A stretch of 60,891 nucleotides of DNA, taken from NCBI GenBank assembly GCA_017965445.1, contig JAGCPZ010000026.1, positions 1 to 60,891 of the forward strand. The letters run 5' to 3'. The notes under the pieces were generated by a model. That model made no database searches. It was not told the origin of the DNA and worked only from the letters and a program-made list of their open reading frames with translations. This document shows, in pieces, positions 53,126-60,449 of the stretch. Origin of the DNA: Fibrobacter sp. GTDB lineage: Bacteria; Fibrobacterota; Fibrobacteria; Fibrobacterales; Fibrobacteraceae. The position numbers and the translations under genes were made by a program. Every line of letters begins with the position of its first letter. Position 1 is the stretch's first letter.

Positions 53126-55276
53126 TTACTTTTTGCTGTAATAACCCTTGCCGTAATAACCACCACCATAGTACCCGTACCCATAGCCGTAATGGCCTGG
53201 TTCGTATTCACAGTGGTTCATGACAAAGGCGCAAGGTTTGTCGGCATACCGGTGCAAATTCGAGATACTTTCCTTAATCTGGCTCACAGAATCCGTTCCG
53301 TAATGCACAACCATCAAGGCAAAATCCACCAACGGGTAAATCAACTCGGCATCGGTCACCAAGCTTACCGGCGGGGTATCTACCAAGATCATGTCGTATT
53401 CCGCCTTCATCTCGGCAAGTATGCCCTTGAACTTGTCATGGCGCAAAAGTTCGCTGGGCGACATCAAGCGTTTGCCGCAACCCAACACAAAAAGATTTTC
53501 AAGTCTAGTGTCTGCCACAGCCTCGCGCCAAGGAAGCTTGCCCGACAATATTTCGGTAAGGCCTGCATGCTTGGAACTACGAATAACCCCCTTGCGCATG
53601 TCGGCATCTATCAGGAGCACGCGCTTGCCGTTCATGGCATACACCGCCGCCAGATTCTTAGACACAAAACTTTTGCCCACACCCGGCACCAACCCGCATA
53701 CCATGACCACGTTATGCTCTCCGGAAAGCGAAAAATCAAGAGCCGTCTGCAACGTACGGAAAGCCTCGCACGCCTGGTCGTTCGGCGCCGATTCAACCAA
53801 GGTCTGCTTATGGTGCTTGTCATTCAAAATGCGATTTTTCGATTCCGGAATCTTGGCATACACGCTCACGTCGGTCGCATGTTCCAGTTCCTGCGAGCTA
53901 CGCACACCATTACGCATCATGCGACGCAAGAATACGATTAACACACCAACCATAAAGCTTGCCGCAATGCTGCATATCAAAATATTCATCTTCTTGGGCT
54001 TGCTCGGTTTCGGTTCAATCTGCGCAAAATCGACAACGCGCACATTCCCCACCTCACCAGCGCGCACCACGCGCAACTGCTGGATGTTGTTCAGCATAGT
54101 GGTGTATTGAGAATTGTTGACCGCCACATTCTCTTGCAAGCGGATAAGTTCCTGTTGAGTGGTAGGCATCGATTCCGCATTTTTTCTAAGGCGGCTCAGT
54201 TCACCGCGCAAGCGGTTTTGCTGTTTTACAATCGTCTGCACCGAGGGGTGTTCTTCTTTAAACAAGCGGGTCACCTGCTGGCGCTGCTGTTCCAACTGGA
54301 GCAACTGGCGCTGCAAGTCCATTTCTTTGTCCAAATGAGCGCGAGTTTCACCCGTCATATCGACAGAACCAATATGGTGGCGATAGTCCGACAAAATCTT
54401 TTCGGAGCTATCCAGCTTTGCCTTAATAGCCGGCAACTGCGATTCCAGGAATTCCAAAGTTTTTGCGGCATCGGCACTACGCATTTCCACATTCTGGCGC
54501 ACGTAGGTATTTGCAATCGTATTCAAAATCGAAGCGGCCCGGTCGGCATAGCGGTGCGAATAAGAAACGCCAATCACACCCGTCTGCTTCCCCTTTTCGG
54601 CCACCTTCAAGGATTTCGCAAGTTTTCGAACCGCAAGCAGAGGATTCAACTGACTTATCCTGAATTTTTCTCCCACCGACGCCTTACGAATACGGTCCAC
54701 ACGAATCTGCAAGGTATCACCTTCGTAGGGAGCCCTGAGCAATTCGCCCACATTTCCTTCAACCAGTTTGGATTCATCTTCAGAATAGACAGCGTAAGTG
54801 TTTTCTCCCGTTACGACGGCATACCATTTTTCGCTACGAGCCTCTTTCGGGATAAACAGATAGCCGATATCCATGCGGCCTTCCCGGTGCAACATGCGAT
54901 TCAGAGCACTCACCGGAGTGGCCGAATAATCCAAGTGTTCTTCAGCCACCACAAAACTCAGAACCAAGCGACTCTTGATAAGTTCGATTTCAGCATCGGC
55001 CGGGCTAGCCACATCAAGAATGGCACCCATCTCGCCCATTGCACGGTTTGCAGCCTTGTTCCCTTTAGGGTCAATCTGCAACATGGCATCACTGGTAAAC
55101 TGCGGACGAATCCATTGGCCAATCCCCAAACCTATAACAGCCCCCGCCAAAATAAACAGCAGCAAGAAATAGCGGCGTTTCCACAAAATAAAAAGGGCGT
55201 CCAGCAATGTAATCGAATTATTGACGGCAGACTGCTGCCCCCCTGCGACATTAGTCTGTTGTTCGTTATCAGCCAT
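53126..55276 (-). CDS. Wzc/CpsD-type bacterial tyrosine kinase
   Basis: 716 residues from the ATG at 55274-55276 (GGAGA upstream). An N-terminal Wzz-type domain with membrane segment (about 32-54, RRYFLLLFILAGAVIGLGIG), coiled coil (about 255-390), a GNVR-like segment (GNVRVVDFAQIEPK) and second membrane segment (about 420-440). The C-terminal BY-kinase has Walker A GLVPGVGKS, Walker A' VLLIDADMRKG and Walker B MILVDTPPVSL, then a tail with ten or so Tyr (YGYGYGYYGGGYYGKGYY). Usually controls capsule or exopolysaccharide chain length; here no export or glycosyltransferase genes follow. Confidence 0.93.
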   Translation of the reverse strand: MADNEQQTNVAGGQQSAVNNSITLLDALFILWKRRYFLLLFILAGAVIGLGIGQWIRPQFTSDAMLQIDPKGNKAANRAMGEMGAILDVASPADAEIELIKSRLVLSFVVAEEHLDYSATPVSALNRMLHREGRMDIGYLFIPKEARSEKWYAVVTGENTYAVYSEDESKLVEGNVGELLRAPYEGDTLQIRVDRIRKASVGEKFRISQLNPLLAVRKLAKSLKVAEKGKQTGVIGVSYSHRYADRAASILNTIANTYVRQNVEMRSADAAKTLEFLESQLPAIKAKLDSSEKILSDYRHHIGSVDMTGETRAHLDKEMDLQRQLLQLEQQRQQVTRLFKEEHPSVQTIVKQQNRLRGELSRLRKNAESMPTTQQELIRLQENVAVNNSQYTTMLNNIQQLRVVRAGEVGNVRVVDFAQIEPKPSKPKKMNILICSIAASFMVGVLIVFLRRMMRNGVRSSQELEHATDVSVYAKIPESKNRILNDKHHKQTLVESAPNDQACEAFRTLQTALDFSLSGEHNVVMVCGLVPGVGKSFVSKNLAAVYAMNGKRVLLIDADMRKGVIRSSKHAGLTEILSGKLPWREAVADTRLENLFVLGCGKRLMSPSELLRHDKFKGILAEMKAEYDMILVDTPPVSLVTDAELIYPLVDFALMVVHYGTDSVSQIKESISNLHRYADKPCAFVMNHCEYEPGHYGYGYGYYGGGYYGKGYYSKK

Positions 55277-55406
55277 TAGTATCTCCAAATTTTAGCACAA
55301 ATATAAAAAAATTCGCCCCCCATAAAAGCCACGCTATTGAATTTATTCCATTTATCGGTAAATAATATTACGAGATTTTGTACAAAAAAAGAGTCAATAC
55401 AGTTCA

Positions 55407-55425
55407 GGGGCGGGCTCTCGCGGCA
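55407..55425. repeat. Exact 19-bp repeat, copy 1
   Basis: GGGGCGGGCTCTCGCGGCA, identical at 56600-56618 and 60423-60441. Lies five bases from the toxin stop. The flanks (AGTTCA) are weaker than at the other copies. Confidence 0.75.
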
Positions 55426-55430
55426 ATTCC

Positions 55431-55838
55431 TTACTTGAAATAGTCCTGTTCGACCTTGTTCAACATCGGGCAAACTTGCCCCGCACGCAAAACAAATGCC
55501 ATCGAAATTTCGCTCAGGAAACCTATAGGCACAAACACACCCTTATCCATGTTTTCTAGGAAAACATTCTCATCTATCGCAAAAACTTGCGCACAATCCA
55601 CATAGGAATCGTGATGAAGGAAATCGTTCTCGCGTTTTAGAATTCTAGGCTGAGATTCTTCCGGTTTGAAACGAAAACGCTCCGAATTGATGGAGCAGCA
55701 CACCACCAGCGACTCGGTCTTCTTGACAACCAGCAAATACTTGCCGTGGTCCGTCCTTATGACAGAATTTACTTCCGAATGGACCACCGCACCGCGCTCA
55801 GAATACAAGCGCCCCGTTAATTCCTTAGGCAAGTCCAT
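55431..55838 (-). CDS. Predicted toxin partner of a Panacea antitoxin
   Basis: 135 residues, starting two bases after the Panacea gene stop. All-beta pattern: RLYSERGAVVHSEVNSVIRT, YLLVVKKTESLVVCCSINS, NDFLHHDSYVDCAQVFAIDE, GFLSEISMAFVLRAGQVC. This resembles an SH3-type barrel as in PemK/MazF endoribonucleases, but I see no diagnostic catalytic pair, so the class stays open. The role as toxin rests on the position next to a Panacea-domain gene, which in characterised modules neutralises toxins of many folds (known for the family). Confidence 0.7.
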   Translation of the reverse strand: MDLPKELTGRLYSERGAVVHSEVNSVIRTDHGKYLLVVKKTESLVVCCSINSERFRFKPEESQPRILKRENDFLHHDSYVDCAQVFAIDENVFLENMDKGVFVPIGFLSEISMAFVLRAGQVCPMLNKVEQDYFK

Positions 55839-55840
55839 AA

Positions 55841-56383
55841 TTAAAGAGCCTGCCTGAAGAGAATATCGTCTTTTACGTATTCGCGGAGTTCGCTGTCCGC
55901 ACCAATCTCATCAAGGATTTCATCTATCCTGATAGACGTATTCATGCCCGCATTCCGAGCCGAATTCCAGGCATGTTTGTGGGACAACTGGGTCAATTCG
56001 TCGAATGACTTGTCTTTGTACAAATTAAGCGAGTAGGTCAGGGCCTCGACATCGGTCTCCGAAAGGTAATCCGCATTGACACTCTTCAGCGGCACCACGA
56101 AGCCCTTCTCGTTTCCGCGGTCGAAACGCCGGAAGGCATCGCCCTCCGACGGGTCCGGCTTCATCTCGTCGTACAAGACAGACGGCACAGGTCCATTGTT
56201 CATGGCGATATACGTGTCGCCAGTGACGGTCCTGCCGTATTTTTTCAGGTGGTACAAGTCCGCAAACCACAAGATTTTGAAAATCTTGTGCAAGCGACAC
56301 TGATCCTCGGGCAACCTCGTGGCGACCCACAAGGCGGCATTGATCAGGACATCCTTGCCGAACAATGGTTTAAATGCGGACAT
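55841..56383 (-). CDS. Panacea-domain (DUF4065/SocA-type) antitoxin
   Basis: 180 residues starting MSAFKPLFGKDVLINAALW, with AAGGAA upstream. LHKIFKILWFADLYHLKKYG, RTVTGDTYIAMNNGPVPSVL and YDEMKP are the Panacea (DUF4065) signature; the C-terminal helices (DELTQLSHKHAWNSARN, MNTSIRIDEILDEIGAD) continue it. It precedes the toxin on the transcript, the usual order. A dyad TTTGTTCA-N8-TGAACAAA lies in its leader. Confidence 0.85.
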   Translation of the reverse strand: MSAFKPLFGKDVLINAALWVATRLPEDQCRLHKIFKILWFADLYHLKKYGRTVTGDTYIAMNNGPVPSVLYDEMKPDPSEGDAFRRFDRGNEKGFVVPLKSVNADYLSETDVEALTYSLNLYKDKSFDELTQLSHKHAWNSARNAGMNTSIRIDEILDEIGADSELREYVKDDILFRQAL

Positions 56384-56454
56384 GCGATTCCTTTCCCCTA
56401 AAAATATGAAATTTCAACATTCGAGTCAACCCCCTCTATTGGACCTAAGTCGGT

Positions 56455-56504
56455 TTTGTTCAAGGATTTATGAACAAATTTTGCACATAATGCACATTTG
56501 TTCA
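56455..56504 (-). promoter_or_regulatory. Candidate operator of the Panacea module
   Basis: Half-sites TTTGTTCA (56455-56462) and TGAACAAA (56471-56478) form a dyad with eight bases between; a third TTTGTTCA is at 56497-56504, just downstream of the -10 box. Fits autoregulation (inference). Confidence 0.55.
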
Positions 56505-56510
56505 CTATTA

Positions 56511-56539
56511 AATATACACAAACAGATTCGGTTTGTCAA
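56511..56539 (-). promoter_or_regulatory. Sigma-70-type promoter of the Panacea module
   Basis: Minus strand TTGACA (56534-56539), exactly 17 bases, TATATT (56511-56516). The stretch 56493-56523, covering the -10, is identical over 31 bases to 58167-58197. Confidence 0.75.
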
Positions 56540-56599
56540 TAGGTCTAAGAGATTTTTTTCGACTAATTAAATAATTACGGGCGTTCCCCGGCGTGGCCG

Positions 56600-56783
56600 G
56601 GGGCGGGCTCTCGCGGCAAGAAACCGTGGCGTCACCCCACGGTTCCCTCGCCTAGAGGGCCGAGCGCGGGATACGAGCGGCCCTCCCGGCAATTCGGGCT
56701 TCGATCTCCCCAAAGGGGACCATAGCCACTAAGCAGCAAAGCTGCAAGTGGCTGGAGGCCTAACGCAGAAAGCGGGAAAAAAG
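56600..56783. repeat. GC-rich repeat block with 19-bp repeat, copy 2
   Basis: The 481-base gap 56384-56864 carries the promoter, then this block. 19-bp repeat at 56600-56618, preceded by hairpin CCCCGGCGTGGCCGGGG. Then ACCGTGG/CCACGGT hairpin, GCGGCCCTCCC...TTCGGGCTTCGATC (also at 58270) and CTAACGC with GCGGGAAAAAA (also at 58303). Two copies of GTGGCTGGAGGCC lie at 56748 and 56799. No gene. Confidence 0.65.
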
Positions 56784-56864
56784 ATGCTCTATTGCGAGTG
56801 GCTGGAGGCCCAACTTAATCGCAAGAAAGGCAATTGTTGCATTAGCGACTTGAAACTGCCTAGA

Positions 56865-58156
56865 TTATAAAAGCAATTTCTTGACGACTTCCCAGTGACC
56901 GCCCCTATCGGGACCAATACGTTTGACAAGCCCCATTTCAACAAGTTTTTTCAAGTTTTTAGCGACATTGGCGCGGTTAATCCCAACAACCTGTGCAATT
57001 CCCTCCTGCGACGCAGAGGGGTTTTGCTCTATAGCGGAAAGAATCTTCCTTTGATTTTCTGTAATATTTTCTGTATCTTTTTCTGTATCTTTTTCTGTAT
57101 CCTTTTCTGTATCCCTGTCAACAGTTTTCCACACGGTCACACGTATTCCGCAACCAATTTCCTCAATCCTGGGAACAGGTAAACCGGCCTCTTGGAACAG
57201 CCCTATAACGCGAGTAACACCGGAACCGTACTTTTCAATCTCGCCCAACATATTGAAGTGGTTTGCAATCGCCTTATTCCGAAGAGTGGACAAGTAATTT
57301 CCCGAATTCAAATCGTCAGGAGTCATCCCATCCATCAGTTTTCCCGGATTGAAAAACTCTATACGATCATCAAAAATTTTGACGCACGATTCCGATGCCG
57401 AACGATAATCCCTGTGAACAATCATGTTCAAGATTATTTCCCTGATGGCCTTTAGCGGATAATCCCAAACAAGATCATTTTCAAGCTTGTCGCTTATGAC
57501 GACCTGACAATTGATGTGCTTTTTCACGAACTCATAAATTTCTTCTACCTGGCTCACCAAATCGCCATGGGCTTCGCCCCTGTCCTTGATTATTGTCGGG
57601 GACTGAAAAAAGCCCATCTGCACAGCCGTGTTTACATGCCAATCCTTTGCGAAAAGCATTTCGGCAGCAAAAGTAAGTTTTCCTTCCCGCAGCAATCGAT
57701 TCTTGCGCAAAAAATCAAGGGGATCCTTGGAGATATGATACCCTCGCTCGTTGATACGCCGAATACTCTGCACGACCTTTTTGAGGGAGATGTCGTCCAT
57801 CGAACCGGAATCGTCAAGTACAAAATCCCAGCTAGAATTCTGAGTGCGCAACGTGCAATCCCCAATCTCAATCGGGCTCATCGCATGAACACTGTTCTCG
57901 TGCCGAATAAAGTAGCGTCCCTGCACCGCCACCGGCTTTATCGGGCTTTCCTTGACATTTATCGCAACAAGCGTCTTCCCTTTGTACTTTACGACTTCAA
58001 CATCGGGGACCTGCACAGGCTCCGTAGCCCAACAAAGATGACACCTCCGTGCTTGTTGGCAAACGCGCCCACAGCCTCGATAACCTCTTGATTGAAAGAG
58101 GATTTGAATTCCACTGTAGAGGATTCGCCAGCCTTGATTACCGATTCGTACCGCAT
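56865..58156 (-). pseudogene. AlbA_2/HATPase-type regulator, frameshifted and deleted in the AlbA_2 domain
   Basis: Reading from the ATG at 58154-58156 gives MRYESVIKAGESSTVEFKSS then FNQEVIEAVGAFANKHGGVI, a perfect start of the AlbA_2 (Schlafen-like) DNA-binding domain. Shortly after FVGL the family's pattern jumps frame to PVQVPDVEVVKYKGKTLVAI, and about 35-40 residues expected between are absent. So a deletion plus frameshift breaks the gene. The rest is intact: AIREIILNMIVHRDYRSASE, the HATPase_c_4 part, an EKDT repeat run and a winged helix (SQEGIAQVVGINRANVAKNL). The GTG-start long frame is not the natural protein. Confidence 0.8.
57067..57114. repeat. In-frame 12-bp tandem repeat
   Basis: Four 12-base units TTTTCTGTATC(T/C), encoding EKDT repeats between the HATPase part and the winged helix. 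Length-variable linker; slippage would keep the frame. Confidence 0.85.
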
Positions 58157-58184
58157 TCACGACCTACACATTTGTTCACTATTA

Positions 58185-58213
58185 AATATACACAAACGCG
58201 GGGCAGATGTCAA
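58185..58213 (-). promoter_or_regulatory. Promoter of the AlbA_2 gene, copy of the Panacea promoter
   Basis: TTGACA (58208-58213), 17 bases, TATATT (58185-58190), with 58167-58197 identical to the Panacea promoter over 31 bases. The ATG lies 10 bases beyond the identity. Confidence 0.75.
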
Positions 58214-58269
58214 TAGCCGCGGCAAAAAAAGTTAATTAAGCAACCTATTGTTGACATCAAGGAATCACC

Positions 58270-58319
58270 GGCGGCCCTCCCAGCCCTTCGGGCTTCGATC
58301 CCTAACGCGGGACGCGGGA
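58270..58319. repeat. GC-rich repeat block, partial copy
   Basis: GCGGCCCTCCCAGC, TTCGGGCTTCGATCC, CTAACGC and GCGGGAAAAAA in the same order as at 56679-56783, without the 19-bp repeat. Ends six bases before the DUF2971 stop. Confidence 0.65.
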
Positions 58320-58324
58320 AAAAA

Positions 58325-59014
58325 CTACCCAACGTTAATTTCAAGCAATCCATTTAAATCAGCCGACTTGCAGGATTGAGCAATATCAGACAAATCACCA
58401 ATTTCAAGAGTTACATGCTTATCAACAGCGTCCTTTTTTCGTAATAAAAAGCGAAACTCTCTTTGATACGAGAACTCTCTTCTTTTTTGGAACGCAATTT
58501 TGGGGTATTCATCCAAAACTTTATCCTTGGCGAAATCGTAATAATCCACAGGGCCCATGGCAAAATCAAGATTCTCTTTCAAGGCGGCCTTTTTCAATCT
58601 TTCAACAAATAATTCCATACGCGGAATCGCAACCGCATATTCGCCATAATTAATCATTTTTTCAGAAAACAATACGTCCCGTTTCAAATCATCCAAAGAA
58701 GCGTACTGCTTTTGCGAATCAAATCTAATCGTCGAAAAGCACATTATATAGCTTTTCAAGACATCATCATTATAACAAATTGACACAGGTCCAGCTAGAT
58801 CTTTCAATTCCTGCCGACCAAAGAAAACTTTTATTGAAATAGGCTGAAATATTTTGCAACATTCATAAGGATCGTTTTGTTTAAAACTATCAGATGCTTC
58901 CGCTCTCCGAAAATAATTCAAAGAATTAAAGTGCAGATGACCCTTTAAAAAATCATCGCGATACTTTTCACAACTGAAGAACTTGAATAAACCTCTACAC
59001 ATTTTAATCTCCAT
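58325..59014 (-). CDS. DUF2971-family protein
   Basis: 229 residues from ATG 59012-59014, or 225 from the ATG at 59000-59002, which has GGAG six bases upstream. The pattern LFKFFSCEKYRDDFLKGHLH, FNSLNYFRRAEASDSF, DPYECC, IMCFSTIRFDSQ and REFSYQREFRFLLRKKD fits DUF2971, a domain of unknown function seen often near mobile elements. Adenine-thymine rich compared with the core genes. Upstream to 59212 lies an A/T-rich gap with a degenerate REP-like hairpin at about 59104-59125. Confidence 0.7.
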   Translation of the reverse strand: MEIKMCRGLFKFFSCEKYRDDFLKGHLHFNSLNYFRRAEASDSFKQNDPYECCKIFQPISIKVFFGRQELKDLAGPVSICYNDDVLKSYIMCFSTIRFDSQKQYASLDDLKRDVLFSEKMINYGEYAVAIPRMELFVERLKKAALKENLDFAMGPVDYYDFAKDKVLDEYPKIAFQKRREFSYQREFRFLLRKKDAVDKHVTLEIGDLSDIAQSCKSADLNGLLEINVG

Positions 59015-59211
59015 ATTCTTAATCCGCCCTAGAAAAATCGGATGTTTTATATTCACTATATTCCACCACAAAGGGGCGGGCGGGTGGGTAGATTTCGCCC
59101 TCATCAAAGGAGATTCCCGCCTTGATGGCCATGTGCGCTAAAGAGCCTTACTCTAAGTGCTGTCTGCCCGGGTCAAGCTGGGAAAGACATACTAATTAAT
59201 GACAAAAGCTA

Positions 59212-59826
59212 CTACAGGGCAATTCCTTCTTTTTCAGACGAAAGCAGCATCAAATCGAAATACATCATACGGGTGTGCAACTTTTCCGCAGAATCAATGT
59301 TTCGATATACACACTCCTGCTGTTCCGAAGAAAACATATATTTGAAACCATTGCGCTCGTAAAAAGACAAAGGGACCGGCTGGTTATACGCATCGACAAC
59401 CAGATAGCGGCACCCCGTCTTGTTGTCCGGATCCACAAACCACTGCTTGATGTAATCTAGCAGCTCACTACCGACATGTCGCTTCTTATAAGCAGAATTT
59501 ACACCAAGGCGACCAATCAGTACCGCAGGATAAATCAAATCACGTTTTTCCCACGGAAGATTCCTGCCTATGGATTTTTTGCGAGCATTAGGCAAGTAAT
59601 TCGTGAAAATACTCGCATTAGATACAGTAAATGCACAAACGAGATCCTTCAAAGAAAGGGTATCAACAAAAGCGTAGGTTTTTCCCATCAACTGCTGGCT
59701 GTACCTGACGGCATCGTTGACGAAAAAAGCATCAAGGTCCTCGTTACCACAGGAAAAGGCTTCGCAACAATTGAGAACCGCCGGCGTGAGGACCGTTCGA
59801 ATACAACGAGATTCTAGAAAGGCCAT
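59212..59826 (-). CDS. GNAT acetyltransferase, toxin-like
   Basis: 204 residues. Acetyl-CoA-binding GNAT fold: LIGRLGVNSAYKKRHVGSEL then LDYIKQWF, and VDAYNQPVPLSFYERNGFKY. The start overlaps the stop of the preceding 64-codon gene by 13 bases. Overlap with a small gene, gene order small-then-GNAT, and the palindromes upstream match GNAT toxin-antitoxin modules such as TacT/AtaT (known to acetylate aminoacyl-tRNA). No RHH motif is obvious in the partner. A degraded relative is at 43660. Confidence 0.8.
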   Translation of the reverse strand: MAFLESRCIRTVLTPAVLNCCEAFSCGNEDLDAFFVNDAVRYSQQLMGKTYAFVDTLSLKDLVCAFTVSNASIFTNYLPNARKKSIGRNLPWEKRDLIYPAVLIGRLGVNSAYKKRHVGSELLDYIKQWFVDPDNKTGCRYLVVDAYNQPVPLSFYERNGFKYMFSSEQQECVYRNIDSAEKLHTRMMYFDLMLLSSEKEGIAL

Positions 59827-60008
59827 TTTCCTTCGGCCCTCAGCTTAGCAATTCGCGCGGCATTACGCATATCAAAACCACTCCACTCGGCATGCTGTCG
59901 GGTGAAGTCGATGGAACCGCGGCTCCGTTCTGCCTCTTCCGCGTTCTTCACGAAGGATTCGGCAGCCATTCCCGTCAAAATCGGGATATTGCTTATTGCA
60001 AGGGCCAT
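59814..60008 (-). CDS. Small upstream partner of the GNAT gene (likely antitoxin)
   Basis: 64 residues, AGGAG six bases before the ATG. ISNIPILTGMAAESFVKNAE, then EERS-like helix and TRQHAEWSGFDMRNAARIAK. The ILTG..AE.F pattern resembles small proteins found ahead of GNAT genes in Bacteroidetes-type genomes. Stop overlaps the GNAT start. Antitoxin role is inference. Confidence 0.7.
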   Translation of the reverse strand: MALAISNIPILTGMAAESFVKNAEEAERSRGSIDFTRQHAEWSGFDMRNAARIAKLRAEGKWPF

Positions 60009-60032
60009 AATTATCTCCTAATATACAATTTT

Positions 60033-60108
60033 CAAGTTTAACTTGCAATGACTACACATTTATACACCAACAAATATACATCCTATTTTTGACACAAAGT
60101 GTCAAAAA
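60033..60108 (-). promoter_or_regulatory. Two palindromes upstream of the GNAT module
   Basis: CAAGTTTAACTTG (60033-60045, single central base) and a longer one at 60086-60108 (arms TTTTTGACAC and GTGTCAAAAA, three bases between). Between them 60055-60080 aligns without gaps to the 5' part of the shared promoter segment (21 of 26 bases). Confidence 0.6.
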
Positions 60109-60223
60109 AGCGCATTTTAAAGAAAAACGCCCCTGTCAGCTACCCATTTTTGCAGTAAACGATTTGGCTTGCAATGGTCGCGGCGTCTCCCCTTGCAGCC
60201 ATTCTGCGCTTGCAAAAACAACC

Positions 60224-60403
60224 CCATCTTGTAGCCGTTCTTCTCGGCGGTCTTGATGAGGGCCTTCACATCCTCGGGCCTTTTAGACTGATGCGGGTCG
60301 CGAGCATGGAGTTCGCGGCATACTTGATCATCTCGGCGCTCGGGATGTCGGTGAAAATCACGCGGAACTTGTTGAGCATCATCGGGCGGTAGACTGAACT
60401 TAC
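60224..60403 (-). pseudogene. UDP-glucose 6-dehydrogenase remnant
   Basis: One frame reads SSVYRPMMLNKFRVIFTDIP then SAEMIKYAANSMLATRIS, the centre of UDP-glucose dehydrogenases. Immediately after, in another frame, comes RPEDVKALIKTAEKNGYKM, a segment normally about 45-50 residues later. So the gene lost both ends and the part between (with the active-site Cys region). Nothing else identifiable in 60110-60223. Confidence 0.8.
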
Positions 60404-60412
60404 AGGCATTCC

Positions 60413-60441
60413 CTGCTGCGCAGGGGCGGGCTCTCGCGGCA
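60413..60441. repeat. 19-bp repeat, copy 3, with hairpin
   Basis: Hairpin CCCTGCTGCGCAGGG runs into GGGGCGGGCTCTCGCGGCA (60423-60441), eight bases before the RhuM-family stop. Confidence 0.75.
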
Positions 60442-60449
60442 CGAAGTTT

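Noticed and set aside
58157..58160. GTG-start protein of 431 codons as a whole gene
   Set aside because: Its first ~45 residues are Cys/Arg-rich out-of-frame reading of the AlbA_2 coding sequence; treated as a pseudogene instead.
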